From Novosphingobium sp. SCN 66-18 (GTDB lineage Bacteria; Pseudomonadota; Alphaproteobacteria; Sphingomonadales; Sphingomonadaceae), in NCBI GenBank assembly GCA_001725355.1, contig MEGD01000001.1, forward strand, positions 62,001-126,000: a stretch of DNA of 64,000 nucleotides, written 5' to 3'. The translations under genes and the position numbers were made by a program. The notes beneath the pieces are model-generated. The model saw only the letters and a program-made list of their open reading frames with translations, was not told where the DNA came from and made no database searches. Positions 53,149 through 61,599 of the stretch are shown one piece after another; positions within the stretch are counted from its first letter, which is position 1, and each line of letters begins with the position of its first letter.

Positions 53149-54159
53149 ATGCTGGCGGAGCTGGCACCCGGCGCGTCCGAACTGGCGAGTGCGGAAAGCT
53201 TTCACGCCGGCGTGATCCTTGCGGCCAAGCCGGTGGTCATCCGGGGTCTTTGCGCCGATCTGCCGGCGGCACAGGCGGCGCGCGCATCCGCCCGCGCCGC
53301 GCTCGACCATGTCCTGTCGTTCGATACGGGCAGACGGCCGCAGGTGTTTATCGGCGATCCCGCGATCGGGGGCCGCTATTACTATTCCGACGATCTTTCC
53401 GGCTTCAACTTCGCCCGCGCGGAACTGCCGCTGGCGCAGGCCTTCGCGCATATGCTGCGCCATGCCGAGGATCCGTCCGCGCCCACGGCCTACCTCGGTT
53501 CGCTGGTCGCGCCCGCCTATCTTCCCGGCTTTGCCGAGGCCAATGCGGTGCCGATCGTGCCGCCGCAGGTCGAGGCGCGGCTGTGGATCGGCAACCCGTC
53601 CACCGCCGCCACCCACTACGACGCCTATGAAAATCTCGCCTGCGTGCTGGCGGGGGCACGGCGCTTCACGCTCTACCCGCCCGATGCGATCGGCGATCTC
53701 TATGTCGGCCCGATTGATAACACGATGGCCGGCCAGCCCGCCAGCCTTGCCACCGCGAGTGCGGACCCGGTGCGCTACCCGCGTTTCGCGGCGGCGCGGG
53801 ACCGCGCGATCACCGTGGACCTCGCCGCTGGCGACGCGCTGTTCCTGCCCAAGCTGTGGTGGCACCAGGTGGAAGCGACCGCGCCGGTCAACGTGATGCT
53901 CAACTACTGGTGGGATGCGACCGCGATCGGCCCCGACGCCCCGCTGCTGGCCATGCTGCTCTCCATGATCGCCATTGCCGAGCGGCCCGAGGCGGAGCGC
54001 GCCGCGTTTCGCGCCTTCTTCGATCACTACGTGTTCCGGCCTGACGGCCACCCCCTCGCCCACGTCCCGGAAGACCGGCGCGGCGTGCTGCGCGACATCA
54101 AGGGTGCGGGCTACGGCCCCATTCGCGCGATGGTGCTGCGCGCCCTGCGCGGCGGCTGA
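53149..54159 (+). CDS. JmjC/Cupin_8-like putative Fe(II)/2-oxoglutarate oxygenase
   Basis: A 336-residue cupin-like protein with the iron triad H156-x-D158 (THYDAYENL) and H239 (WWHQVEA), in the arrangement of JmjC/FIH-type hydroxylases. LWIGNPSTAATHYD and LFLPKLWWHQV are diagnostic. It may hydroxylate a protein or small molecule; the target is unknown. It follows SapC directly. The two genes plus the divergent receptor and halogenase form a recurrent module. The ATG at 53149 has only a weak ribosome site, suggesting coupling to SapC translation. 2-Oxoglutarate is also the end product of the oxidative pentose routes here, which may be coincidental. Confidence 0.82.
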   Translation: MLAELAPGASELASAESFHAGVILAAKPVVIRGLCADLPAAQAARASARAALDHVLSFDTGRRPQVFIGDPAIGGRYYYSDDLSGFNFARAELPLAQAFAHMLRHAEDPSAPTAYLGSLVAPAYLPGFAEANAVPIVPPQVEARLWIGNPSTAATHYDAYENLACVLAGARRFTLYPPDAIGDLYVGPIDNTMAGQPASLATASADPVRYPRFAAARDRAITVDLAAGDALFLPKLWWHQVEATAPVNVMLNYWWDATAIGPDAPLLAMLLSMIAIAERPEAERAAFRAFFDHYVFRPDGHPLAHVPEDRRGVLRDIKGAGYGPIRAMVLRALRGG

Positions 54160-54176
54160 TTCACCGCCCGACCTAC

Positions 54177-54213
54177 AAAAAATGAGGCCCGGAAAGCATG
54201 TGCCTTCCGGGCC
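54177..54213 (-). terminator. Rho-independent terminator for the sugar porter gene
   Basis: A 9-bp stem GGCCCGGAA/TTCCGGGCC with a 10-base loop. On the minus strand it is followed by six T, and it lies 65 bp past the stop of the sugar porter gene. It may also slow read-through from the cupin gene on the plus strand. Confidence 0.8.
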
Positions 54214-54277
54214 TTCTCAGGTACTGCGGCGGCCCCGGGAGGGGAGGGATTGGGGCCGCAGCGAGGGAACGTGTGGC

Positions 54278-55693
54278 TTAATGTCCGCCCCAGCCTTCCA
54301 TCTGCTCCAGCTCCTTGCCCTTGGTTTCGGGCAGGAAGGCCTTGACCAGCCAGAAGCTCACCGCCGCGCTCAGCGTGTAGAGCACATAGGTCTCGGCAAG
54401 GCCGAGGCCGCTCGCCATGGCCGGGAAGCTCTGCACCACGGCGTAGTTCGCGCCCCATTGGGCCAGCCCGCACACCGCCAGCGCCGATCCGCGCAGCTGG
54501 TTGGGGAACATCTCGCCCAGCATCACCCACATCACCGGGCCCCAGCTGACGTTGAAGAACACGACGTAGATATTGGCCGCGATCACCGCGATCAGGCCCA
54601 GATGCTGATCCATCTGCAGCGCCCCGGCGGCATCGAGCGTGCCGCGCGAAAAGGCCCAGCTCATCGCGCCGAGCGATAGCGTCATCCCCGCCGAGCCGAT
54701 CAGCAGCAGCGGCTTGCGCCCCACCTTGTCGACCAGCGCCATGGTGATGAAGCAGGCCGCGATCGAAACGAGGCCCGATATGATGTTGCGTTCCAGCGCC
54801 GCCTGTTCGGAAACGCCCGCCAGCTTCCACAGCGTTTCGCCGTAGTAGAAGATCACATTGATCCCGACGAACTGCTGGAACACGGCAATGATCAGCCCCG
54901 CCCAGACAACCGGGCGCAGTACCGTTCCCGGCGCCAGCACGTCGGCCAGGCGGGGGCGGTGATCGGTGGCGAAGGATGCGCGGATCTCATCGACCTTGCG
55001 GCGGGCCTCGGTCTCTCCGAACAGGCGCGAAAGCACCGCGTGGGCTTCCTCCGCGCGGCCGCTGCTGACCAGATAGCGCGGGCTTTCCGGAATGAACTGC
55101 AGCGCCACCAGGAACACCACCGCCGGAATCGCCTGCGCGATATACATCCAGCGCCAGGCCGGAACGCCGCCCAGTTGCCCCAGCGAATCCCCCGCCTGCC
55201 GCGCCAGCACGTAGTTGACGACGAAGGCCAGCGTCAGGCCGGTGATGATCATGACCTGCTGCACGCTGGTCAGCCGCCCGCGGATCGCCGCCGGCGCGAC
55301 TTCGGAAATGTAGGCGGGCGAAAGCACGCTGGCCGCCCCGACCGCCATGCCGCCGAAGAAGCGGGCGATCACGAACAGGGTGTGGTTGCCGGTAAGGCCC
55401 TGCACCAGCGCGCCGGTGAGAAACAGGATCGCGGCCAGCACCATGATGCGCTTGCGCCCGAAGCGGTCGGCCATGCGCCCGGCAGTGAAGGCGCCGGCGG
55501 CGCAACCGACCAGCAGCGATCCCACGGTGAAGCCAAGACCGTTGTCATCGAGCGCGAACGCCGCCTTCAGGCCCGCCTGCGTGCCGTTGACCGCGCCGCT
55601 GTCGTATCCGAATAGCAGTCCGCCGATCGTGGCGACCGATACGATGGCGCCAACAAGCGCCATGTTCACCCGGTCTTGCTGCACTGCCGCCAT
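54278..55693 (-). CDS. Sugar porter family MFS symporter (XylE/AraE-like)
   Basis: A 471-residue sugar porter with 12 spans and the family motifs GRMADRFGRKR after span 2, PESPRYL before the central loop, QQFVGINVIFYYGETLW in span 7, DKVGRKPLLLIG, and PETKG at the C-terminus. It is typical of proton-coupled pentose/hexose importers. A XylR-like box lies 110 bp upstream in the divergent gap with the LacI-type regulator, so D-xylose is the best guess. It is distinct from the FucP-type permease at 31264, and the two may divide xylose and arabinose uptake. Confidence 0.92.
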   Translation of the reverse strand: MAAVQQDRVNMALVGAIVSVATIGGLLFGYDSGAVNGTQAGLKAAFALDDNGLGFTVGSLLVGCAAGAFTAGRMADRFGRKRIMVLAAILFLTGALVQGLTGNHTLFVIARFFGGMAVGAASVLSPAYISEVAPAAIRGRLTSVQQVMIITGLTLAFVVNYVLARQAGDSLGQLGGVPAWRWMYIAQAIPAVVFLVALQFIPESPRYLVSSGRAEEAHAVLSRLFGETEARRKVDEIRASFATDHRPRLADVLAPGTVLRPVVWAGLIIAVFQQFVGINVIFYYGETLWKLAGVSEQAALERNIISGLVSIAACFITMALVDKVGRKPLLLIGSAGMTLSLGAMSWAFSRGTLDAAGALQMDQHLGLIAVIAANIYVVFFNVSWGPVMWVMLGEMFPNQLRGSALAVCGLAQWGANYAVVQSFPAMASGLGLAETYVLYTLSAAVSFWLVKAFLPETKGKELEQMEGWGGH

Positions 55694-55802
55694 TTTCCTC
55701 TCCCGAATCGTTCAATGCGTGTTGATTGCCACGCATTCCGCCTTGCATCGACGATCTTGCTTGAGCTGTCACCGGTCCTGCCGATGCCGTTCCGCCGATT
55801 GA

Positions 55803-55815
55803 TGATAGCGCTACC
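55803..55815. promoter_or_regulatory. XylR-like box between sugar porter and LacI regulator
   Basis: TGATAGCGCTACC, the reverse complement form of the boxes at 36246 and 52286, followed by TAAATA. It is midway in the 242-bp divergent gap, fitting control of the symporter and autoregulation. Confidence 0.7.
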
Positions 55816-55935
55816 TAAATATAGCGCCGCTCGGGCTACGCAAGCGTGAAATACGTTTAAGTCTGCTTAAATGACAATCCCGCTTGCCAAGGGCGTGCCG
55901 CACGGTCAGGAAATCCGCAACGGGAGCAGCAAGAG

Positions 55936-56994
55936 ATGAACGATACCCGATCGCGCCGTCGGCAGTCCGGGCGCCCCACGGTGACCGATGTCGCGCGCCT
56001 CGCCCAGTGCTCGCCGATGACCGTCAGCCGCGTGGTCAACGGCGGCGCGGGCGTGCGCGAGGAAACGCGCCTTGCGGTCGAAGCAGCCATCAAACAGCTC
56101 AACTACGCACCCAACCGGGCCGCGCGCAGCCTTGCCGGCGCATCGCAGCTTCGCATCGCGCTGCTCTATGCCAATCCTTCCGCCTCCTATCTCAGCGAAC
56201 TGCTGATCGGCTGCATGGACGCGGCGACCCGGCTCGATGCCCACCTGATGGTCGAACGCTGCGATCCCGATCGCGATCAGGCCAAGATGATCGCCCGGCT
56301 GGTGGAAAGCGCGGTCGATGGCTTCCTGCTGCCGCCGCCGCTGTGCGATGATACCGCGCTGCTCGCCCGCCTGCGCCGCGCCGGAACCCGCGCCGTGCTG
56401 GTCGGCCCCGGCCAGGCCGAAGCGCATCACGGCGTGGTGATGATCGACGATTACCAGGCCGCCTACGACATGACGCGCCACATCCTCGATCTGGGCCACA
56501 AGCGCGTGGGCTTCATCATCGGCAACCCCCGCCAATCGGCCAGCGCGCTGCGCCTTGCCGGCTTTCGCGATGCCATGGCCGAAGCCGGCGTGAACGTGGA
56601 CGAGGCGCTCGTCAAACAAGGGCAGTTCACCTACCGCTCCGGGCTGGACGCGGCGATGGACATGCTCGCCCTGCCCCAGCGCCCGACCGCGATCTTCGCC
56701 TCGAACGACGATATGGCGGCCGGCTGCGTGGCTGCGGCGCACCGCAACGATCTGGAAGTGCCGCGCGACCTGACCGTGTGCGGCTTCGACGATACCGCGT
56801 TCGCCTCCACGATCTGGCCGGAGCTGACCACGATCCGCCAGCCGATCCGCAAGATGGCGGAGACCGCGCTGGAACTTCTCGCGCAGGAAATCCGCGCCGA
56901 CCGCGCCGAGGAAAACCCGCAGCCACGCCTCGCCACGCTGGCGTACGAACTGGTCCGGCGCGAATCCGACGCCCCGCCGCCGGGCAAAGTCTAG
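55936..56994 (+). CDS. LacI-family regulator, XylR-like
   Basis: A 352-residue LacI-family repressor. The helix-turn-helix is at about residues 14-38 (PTVTDVARLAQCSPMTVSRVVNG), the hinge helix NRAARSLAGAS follows, and then the effector domain, ending GFDDTAFASTIWPELTTIRQP. It is adjacent to the sugar porter with a TAGCGCTA-centred box between. The same box precedes the xylX operon, the TonB receptor/SapC pair and the GH43-xylBA operon, so this is probably the xylose repressor of the locus. It is a different paralogue from the regulator at 10496-11542. The effector is inferred to be xylose or an early product. Confidence 0.88.
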   Translation: MNDTRSRRRQSGRPTVTDVARLAQCSPMTVSRVVNGGAGVREETRLAVEAAIKQLNYAPNRAARSLAGASQLRIALLYANPSASYLSELLIGCMDAATRLDAHLMVERCDPDRDQAKMIARLVESAVDGFLLPPPLCDDTALLARLRRAGTRAVLVGPGQAEAHHGVVMIDDYQAAYDMTRHILDLGHKRVGFIIGNPRQSASALRLAGFRDAMAEAGVNVDEALVKQGQFTYRSGLDAAMDMLALPQRPTAIFASNDDMAAGCVAAAHRNDLEVPRDLTVCGFDDTAFASTIWPELTTIRQPIRKMAETALELLAQEIRADRAEENPQPRLATLAYELVRRESDAPPPGKV

Positions 56995-57161
56995 GCGGCG
57001 TGGACAGCTTCCGGCGTGGCTGGAGCGGCTATCCGATATTTTGCCATGGGAGCGGTCTTTCCGGACCCGACGCGGTTGCGGACGTTCAGAAGTTCTTCTT
57101 GTGGCGTCGAATCTCGCGAGCTAGCATCGCGAGTAATGACCGAAACAACGACCTTTAATGT

Positions 57162-57824
57162 ATGGACAGCAAGGCTGTAAATAAGGAAATCAGGGCCCGG
57201 ATATGGCCGCTCCTGAAGGACATTGGCTTTAGCCGGTTCACCCCACGGACTGCTTGGCGGTATCGCGGCGACAAGATCGACGTACTGAACTTTCAGTCTT
57301 TTAATTCTTACAACGCCAGCGTCTTGGGCATCACTTCGTTCTCGTTTTGTGTCAATCTCGGCAGTTTTCTAAATTACGTGCCGTCCAAATGGCCGGTTAA
57401 GATCAAGGACGGCCACCCGATACCTAACGAGGCTGAATGTCATTTCAGACGGCGGCTCATGCGAAGCGTGACATCCCTAGGTAAGGAGCACGCCGACATT
57501 TGGAATGTAGATGAGCAGGGCAGGAACTTGCTTTGGTGTATACAGGACGTTGCTGAGCAATTGCCGGATGTGGAAGCATGGTTTGATCGCCTGGCTGACA
57601 AATCCGAGGTGCTGGCCATCTTGCTCAATCAAGACGAGGACATGAACGTTCTTTGGGGCTTCGGACGGAATCCCTCACCCTCGCGCTCTTATTTGGCTGG
57701 GTATGTCGCACTTGCGGCGGGAAAGCTCGACCTAGCGCGAATAAAGTTGGAGGAAGCCGTTCAGTCCAACTGCTTCAAGGAGCAGTTCGGCGATGTCGAT
57801 TCCGCAATCAGGCGAGCGATCTAG
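57162..57824 (+). CDS. DUF4304-like hypothetical protein, atypical composition
   Basis: A 220-residue soluble protein with the look of DUF4304: an N-terminal helix, IDVLNFQSFNSYNASVLGI, a central PNEAECHFRRRLMR block, and a C-terminal helical repeat (LAAGKLDLARIKLEEAVQSN). Function unknown. Its base composition is visibly more AT-rich than its neighbours (near one half G+C by eye), and codons such as AAT, TTA-rich stretches and ATA are far more frequent, suggesting recent acquisition. No pathway link to the pentosan genes is visible. It has no clear ribosome site and stands between the LacI regulator and the convergent esterase. Confidence 0.7.
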   Translation: MDSKAVNKEIRARIWPLLKDIGFSRFTPRTAWRYRGDKIDVLNFQSFNSYNASVLGITSFSFCVNLGSFLNYVPSKWPVKIKDGHPIPNEAECHFRRRLMRSVTSLGKEHADIWNVDEQGRNLLWCIQDVAEQLPDVEAWFDRLADKSEVLAILLNQDEDMNVLWGFGRNPSPSRSYLAGYVALAAGKLDLARIKLEEAVQSNCFKEQFGDVDSAIRRAI

Positions 57825-57971
57825 CTGAAAATGGTTACGCAAGCGCACAATTTGACAACATGCGCAACGTCCGCTTCCCCCGCCCTTCCTGCCGTTCAAC
57901 CCCTCGTCAGCGATCCCGAATAGCGGTCATCCCCCCCACAGCGGAATGTGTCCACGCGCCCCAGGCGATCG

Positions 57972-59876
57972 TCACTCGCCCGCCACGTCCAGTTCGAACC
58001 CCGGCACCGGCAGCCCGCGCGCATCGAACAGGTTTACGACCGGGCTGTCGGCCCAGCCATAGCGGACCTTCGCATTCGGCCCGCCGTTCCCGTCGATCAC
58101 CACCGCGTCGCCATCGACCCGCGCCGGGGCAAAACGGCAGATGCCGCCCGCATCGCACAGTTCGAAGCCGATCGCCTGCGCCGAACTCAGCGCATGAAGA
58201 CCGCCTTCAAGGCCGCCAAACGTCACCCGCACGGCATTGCCTTCGCGCCGCGCCGCCAACGGCATCGGCACGGGCCTGCCCAGCACGCCCAGCGCCAGCC
58301 GCTGCCCCACCAGCAGCTTGTTCGCCGGGTGGATGTCGGTCGGCTCGCCAATGTCGATCGCGCTGGCGAGCGTGGCGTTGCCGTCCTCCGCCACGATGCG
58401 CCGCTGCACGTCGCGTGTCCTGGCCCAGTCCGATTGCACGGGCTTGTCCGCAGTCGGGCCGTAATTCGCGAGCTGCACGATTCCGATCCTGAGCGCCGGC
58501 CCGAAGCGCGCCCGCCAGCCCGCGATCAGCGCCTTCATCCGCCGCGCATAGTCCGGCGTATCGACGTCGCTCTCGCCCTGGTACCAGGCTGCGCCATCCA
58601 TCGCGAAATGACCAAGCGGGGCGATCATGCGGTTGTGCATCAGCCCGATGCCCGCGTTCGCATCCCACGGGGGGCGCGGCGGATAGCTGCGCACGGGCGC
58701 GATCGCATAGCGCCAGCCGGTTGCCAGCGGCATGCGCTGGCCGTCACCGGTCACCAGCGCCAGCCGGTCCGCGCGGCTCGCGAATCCGCCATCGGCATAA
58801 GTGTTGGTCACGGCGACCATGACCTCGTTCACCCCCGCGCGCAGGAATGCCGGCGGCAGCGTGTAGGCGCGCTCCTCGTCCCAGCCGAAGGTGTTGCCCA
58901 CCGCGTGGCCGTTGACGAAGGTCATGTCCATGTCATCGAGCACGCCGAGCATCAGCGTCGCCCCGGCCCGCGCCTGCTCCGCCGTCAGCGTGACTTGCCG
59001 TCGCAGCCAAACCGTGCCGGTCGCCTTGGTGGCCAGCGGCGTGCCGGTCCAGGCCAGCCATCCGCTGATCGCCGGCACCGGTTGCCACGGCAAGTCGTCG
59101 GGCCTGGCCCAGGGCGCGCTGCCGCCGGCCTCGCCCGCATACCATGCCTGCCAGCGCGGTGCGAATTGCGTGACGGCAGCCAGCCGGTCTTTCGCGAACA
59201 GGCCCAGCAGCGCCATGTCGCTGGCCCCGCCGATCACGGCGCCGGCCTGCGGGTCCAGCCACGGCGTCACTTTCGACCCGCCCCAGCTGGCGTGAATCGC
59301 GCCGATGGGCACGCCACGCGCCCGGCGCAGCTCGCGCGCCATGAAATAGCACACTGCCGAGAACTCCGCGGTCGTGTCCGGTCCGGCCACGGCCCAGCGG
59401 GTCGGCTTCCCGAACGCGCGCTCGGGCAGGTACGCCATCGCCTTGGGCACCTGCAGCAGGCGCAGGCCGGGGTCCGCGGACCGCGCCACTTCCATGCCGC
59501 CGTTCAGCGCGTGCGCAAGCGGGAACTCCATGTTCGACTGGCCGGAGCAGAGCCAGACATCGCCTACCGCCAGATCGGTCACGCGCAGGCTTTGCCCACC
59601 CGCCGCCACCGCCAGTTCGAGCGGATCGGCCGACGCCGGCCGCCCGGCAAAGCGCAAGGTGAAATCACCCGTGGCGTTCGCCTTGGCTTCGGCCCGCTCG
59701 GTGCCCAGCGTGGCGGACACCACGGCATTCGGCGCGGCGCGGCCTTCCACCAGCACCGGCCGGTCGCGCTGGATCACGGCATGGTCGCTCCACACCGCGC
59801 CCAGTTCGAGCGTTGGCGCCGCCAATGCGGGAGCAGCGATGCCAAGCGCAAGCCCCGTGAACGCCAGCCGTATCAC
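57972..59876 (-). CDS. Sialate-O-acetylesterase-type SGNH carbohydrate esterase
   Basis: About 634 residues with a signal peptide (RLAFTGLALGIAAPALAA). The SGNH esterase core is split: block I has the nucleophile S114 in WLCSGQSNMEF, block III is GESD in AWYQGESDVDTPDY, and the catalytic Asp-His is in GEPTDIHPANK. A beta-sandwich domain is inserted between (about residues 290-400, LMLGVLDDMDMTFVNG). Such enzymes remove acetyl groups from sialic acid or, in xylan loci, from acetylated or glucuronosylated xylo-oligomers. The GTG start overlaps the lactonase stop (GTGA). Last gene of the xylX-dehydrogenase-lactonase operon. Confidence 0.87.
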   Translation of the reverse strand: MIRLAFTGLALGIAAPALAAPTLELGAVWSDHAVIQRDRPVLVEGRAAPNAVVSATLGTERAEAKANATGDFTLRFAGRPASADPLELAVAAGGQSLRVTDLAVGDVWLCSGQSNMEFPLAHALNGGMEVARSADPGLRLLQVPKAMAYLPERAFGKPTRWAVAGPDTTAEFSAVCYFMARELRRARGVPIGAIHASWGGSKVTPWLDPQAGAVIGGASDMALLGLFAKDRLAAVTQFAPRWQAWYAGEAGGSAPWARPDDLPWQPVPAISGWLAWTGTPLATKATGTVWLRRQVTLTAEQARAGATLMLGVLDDMDMTFVNGHAVGNTFGWDEERAYTLPPAFLRAGVNEVMVAVTNTYADGGFASRADRLALVTGDGQRMPLATGWRYAIAPVRSYPPRPPWDANAGIGLMHNRMIAPLGHFAMDGAAWYQGESDVDTPDYARRMKALIAGWRARFGPALRIGIVQLANYGPTADKPVQSDWARTRDVQRRIVAEDGNATLASAIDIGEPTDIHPANKLLVGQRLALGVLGRPVPMPLAARREGNAVRVTFGGLEGGLHALSSAQAIGFELCDAGGICRFAPARVDGDAVVIDGNGGPNAKVRYGWADSPVVNLFDARGLPVPGFELDVAGE

Positions 59877-60769
59877 GCGGGGAAATCCGCCAGCGCCGGC
59901 GCCACGCCCGGTACATCGACATCGAAGGCGAAAAGATCGCCCGCCTGCGGCTGTGCCGCCAGCGCCGCCGCGTCCAGCCCCTTGCGTGCGGTGGTGACGA
60001 ACGCGCGCGTCAGGTCCGCCCCGCCGAAGGCCAGCTTGGTCACGTTGGCGGCCGGCACCTCGACCTTTTCCAGCAGTTCGCCCTTGGGCGAATAGCGCGC
60101 GACGCCCCAGCCGTTCCACAACCCGGTCCACACGCAGCCCTGCGCGTCGCACACGGGCCCGTCGGGATACGCTTCCGGAAAATCGCGCGCCACGTCGGCA
60201 AAGGCGCGCGCCGGGCCAACGGCACCGTCGGCATCGACATCGGCCACCATGATCGTGCGTGCCAGCGTATCGGTGAAATAGAGCCGGGAATCGTCGGGCG
60301 CGATCGCCGGGCCGTTGGTGATGCACACCCGGTCGGGGCCTTGCGGCGCGATCCGGCCCCCTTGCGCGCGATAGAACCGCCCGCTCGCGGCGGTCTCGCC
60401 ATCGTCCATCGAACCGAACCACACGCGCCCGCGGCTATCGGTGCAGGCATCGTTGAGCCGGTTGCCGGCAGGTTCGCCCGGCACATGCGCCACGTGCCGG
60501 GAATGGCCGGTAGCGGGATCGAACAGGTGCAGCCCGTCCCTCATCCCGGCGAGCAACTGCCCGCCGCCGGCCGGCAACACCCAGCCCACCTGCTCGTGCA
60601 CCGGATAGCTCTGGTGCCGCCCGCTCGCCGGATCGAAGCGGTGGATGCGGTGCTGCTTGATGTCGGTGAACCACAGGCATTGGCGTGCCGCGTCCCACAC
60701 CGGGCCTTCGCCCAGGGTGCAACCGAGCCTGAGCGCGTGCTCCACCCTTCGGGTCGCGTTCAACGCCAT
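59873..60769 (-). CDS. xylC: SMP-30/gluconolactonase-family pentonolactonase (XylC-like)
   Basis: A 298-residue six-bladed propeller lactonase of the SMP-30/regucalcin family. Expected metal ligands are E21 (LGEGPVW), an asparagine in CITNGPAIAP and an aspartate in AYPDGPVCD, with NRLNDACTD lining the site. It hydrolyses D-xylono-lactone (and perhaps L-arabinono-lactone) to the pentonate. It overlaps the xylose dehydrogenase by 10 bp and the esterase by 4 bp. No other pentonolactonase is visible in the window, so it may serve both oxidative pentose routes. The symbol follows Caulobacter xylXABCD. Confidence 0.87.
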   Translation of the reverse strand: MALNATRRVEHALRLGCTLGEGPVWDAARQCLWFTDIKQHRIHRFDPASGRHQSYPVHEQVGWVLPAGGGQLLAGMRDGLHLFDPATGHSRHVAHVPGEPAGNRLNDACTDSRGRVWFGSMDDGETAASGRFYRAQGGRIAPQGPDRVCITNGPAIAPDDSRLYFTDTLARTIMVADVDADGAVGPARAFADVARDFPEAYPDGPVCDAQGCVWTGLWNGWGVARYSPKGELLEKVEVPAANVTKLAFGGADLTRAFVTTARKGLDAAALAAQPQAGDLFAFDVDVPGVAPALADFPA

Positions 60770-61599
60770 CCTCCATCAACCCAGTATTCGTGGCCCGTGC
60801 AGAAGCGCGCGTCGTCCGAGGCAAGGAACAGCGCCATCGCGGCGATGTCCACCGGTTGCAGCCGCCCCTTGAGGCATTGTGCCGCGACGATTTCAGCCTC
60901 CCCTTCGGGCGTGTACCAGCGCATCTGGCGCTCGGTCTGCACGTTGCCCGGAATGATCGTGTTGACGCGGATGTTATACGGCCCCAGCTCGCGCGCAAGG
61001 CTGCGGGTCAGGCCTTCGACGCCAGCCTTGGCGATCTGATAGAGCGCCAGTTCATCAAGCCCCAGATGCCACGAAATCGAACCAAGGTTGAGGATCACGC
61101 CGCCGCCGCTGGCCTTCATTCCCGGCCATACGGCCTGCGAGGCGAAGAACTTGTGCTTCAGGTTCACCGCCAGCCGCTCGTCCCAGTAGGCGGGCGTCAC
61201 GTCGTCGAGCATGTGGCGGTCATCGCTGGCGGCATTGTTGATCAGCACGTCGCAGCCGCCGAGCACGCCGGCCAGCGCGGTCATCGCGCCGGCCAGCCCG
61301 TCGCTGTCCGATACGTCCTGCGCGCGGAACACCGGCACGTGCTTGGCGTGGCCAAGCCGCTGCACGAGGTTCTCCCCTGCCTTGGGCAGGATGTCGACGA
61401 AGCCGACCTGCGCACCCTGCAGCACGAAAGCCTCGACAATGCCCTCGCCTATCCCGCTCGCGCCACCGGTCACGATCACCCGCTTGTCGCGGATGCTGGG
61501 GTATTGTGCCGTCAACGCGCGGCTCTCTGTCTGTGCAAGCACCTGCTTTCCCTTGATTTGCGGAGCAGCCCCGGATGCGGTCGACGACACCGCGTTCAC
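60760..61599 (-). CDS. D-xylose 1-dehydrogenase, SDR family
   Basis: About 279 residues (the core is about 248). It matches the Caulobacter NAD-dependent xylose dehydrogenase in blocks I recognise: VTGGASGIGEG, NNAASDDRHMLDDVTPAYWDERLAVNLKH (read here in parts), SISWHLGLDELALYQIAKAG with the Ser-Tyr-Lys triad, and a TGHEYWVDGGWR end. It oxidises D-xylose to D-xylonolactone. The GTG at 61599 overlaps the xylX stop (GTGA) and gives a 30-residue extension; a downstream GTG nearer the conserved YPSIRDKRV is an alternative start. In Caulobacter this gene is called xylB; I leave the symbol empty to avoid confusion with the xylulokinase. Confidence 0.88.
   Translation of the reverse strand: MNAVSSTASGAAPQIKGKQVLAQTESRALTAQYPSIRDKRVIVTGGASGIGEGIVEAFVLQGAQVGFVDILPKAGENLVQRLGHAKHVPVFRAQDVSDSDGLAGAMTALAGVLGGCDVLINNAASDDRHMLDDVTPAYWDERLAVNLKHKFFASQAVWPGMKASGGGVILNLGSISWHLGLDELALYQIAKAGVEGLTRSLARELGPYNIRVNTIIPGNVQTERQMRWYTPEGEAEIVAAQCLKGRLQPVDIAAMALFLASDDARFCTGHEYWVDGGWR

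Noticed and set aside
57948-60095. Long plus-strand open frame opposite the SGNH esterase and lactonase
   Set aside because: Both minus-strand genes have intact catalytic motifs and coupled starts; the plus translation lacks any motif.
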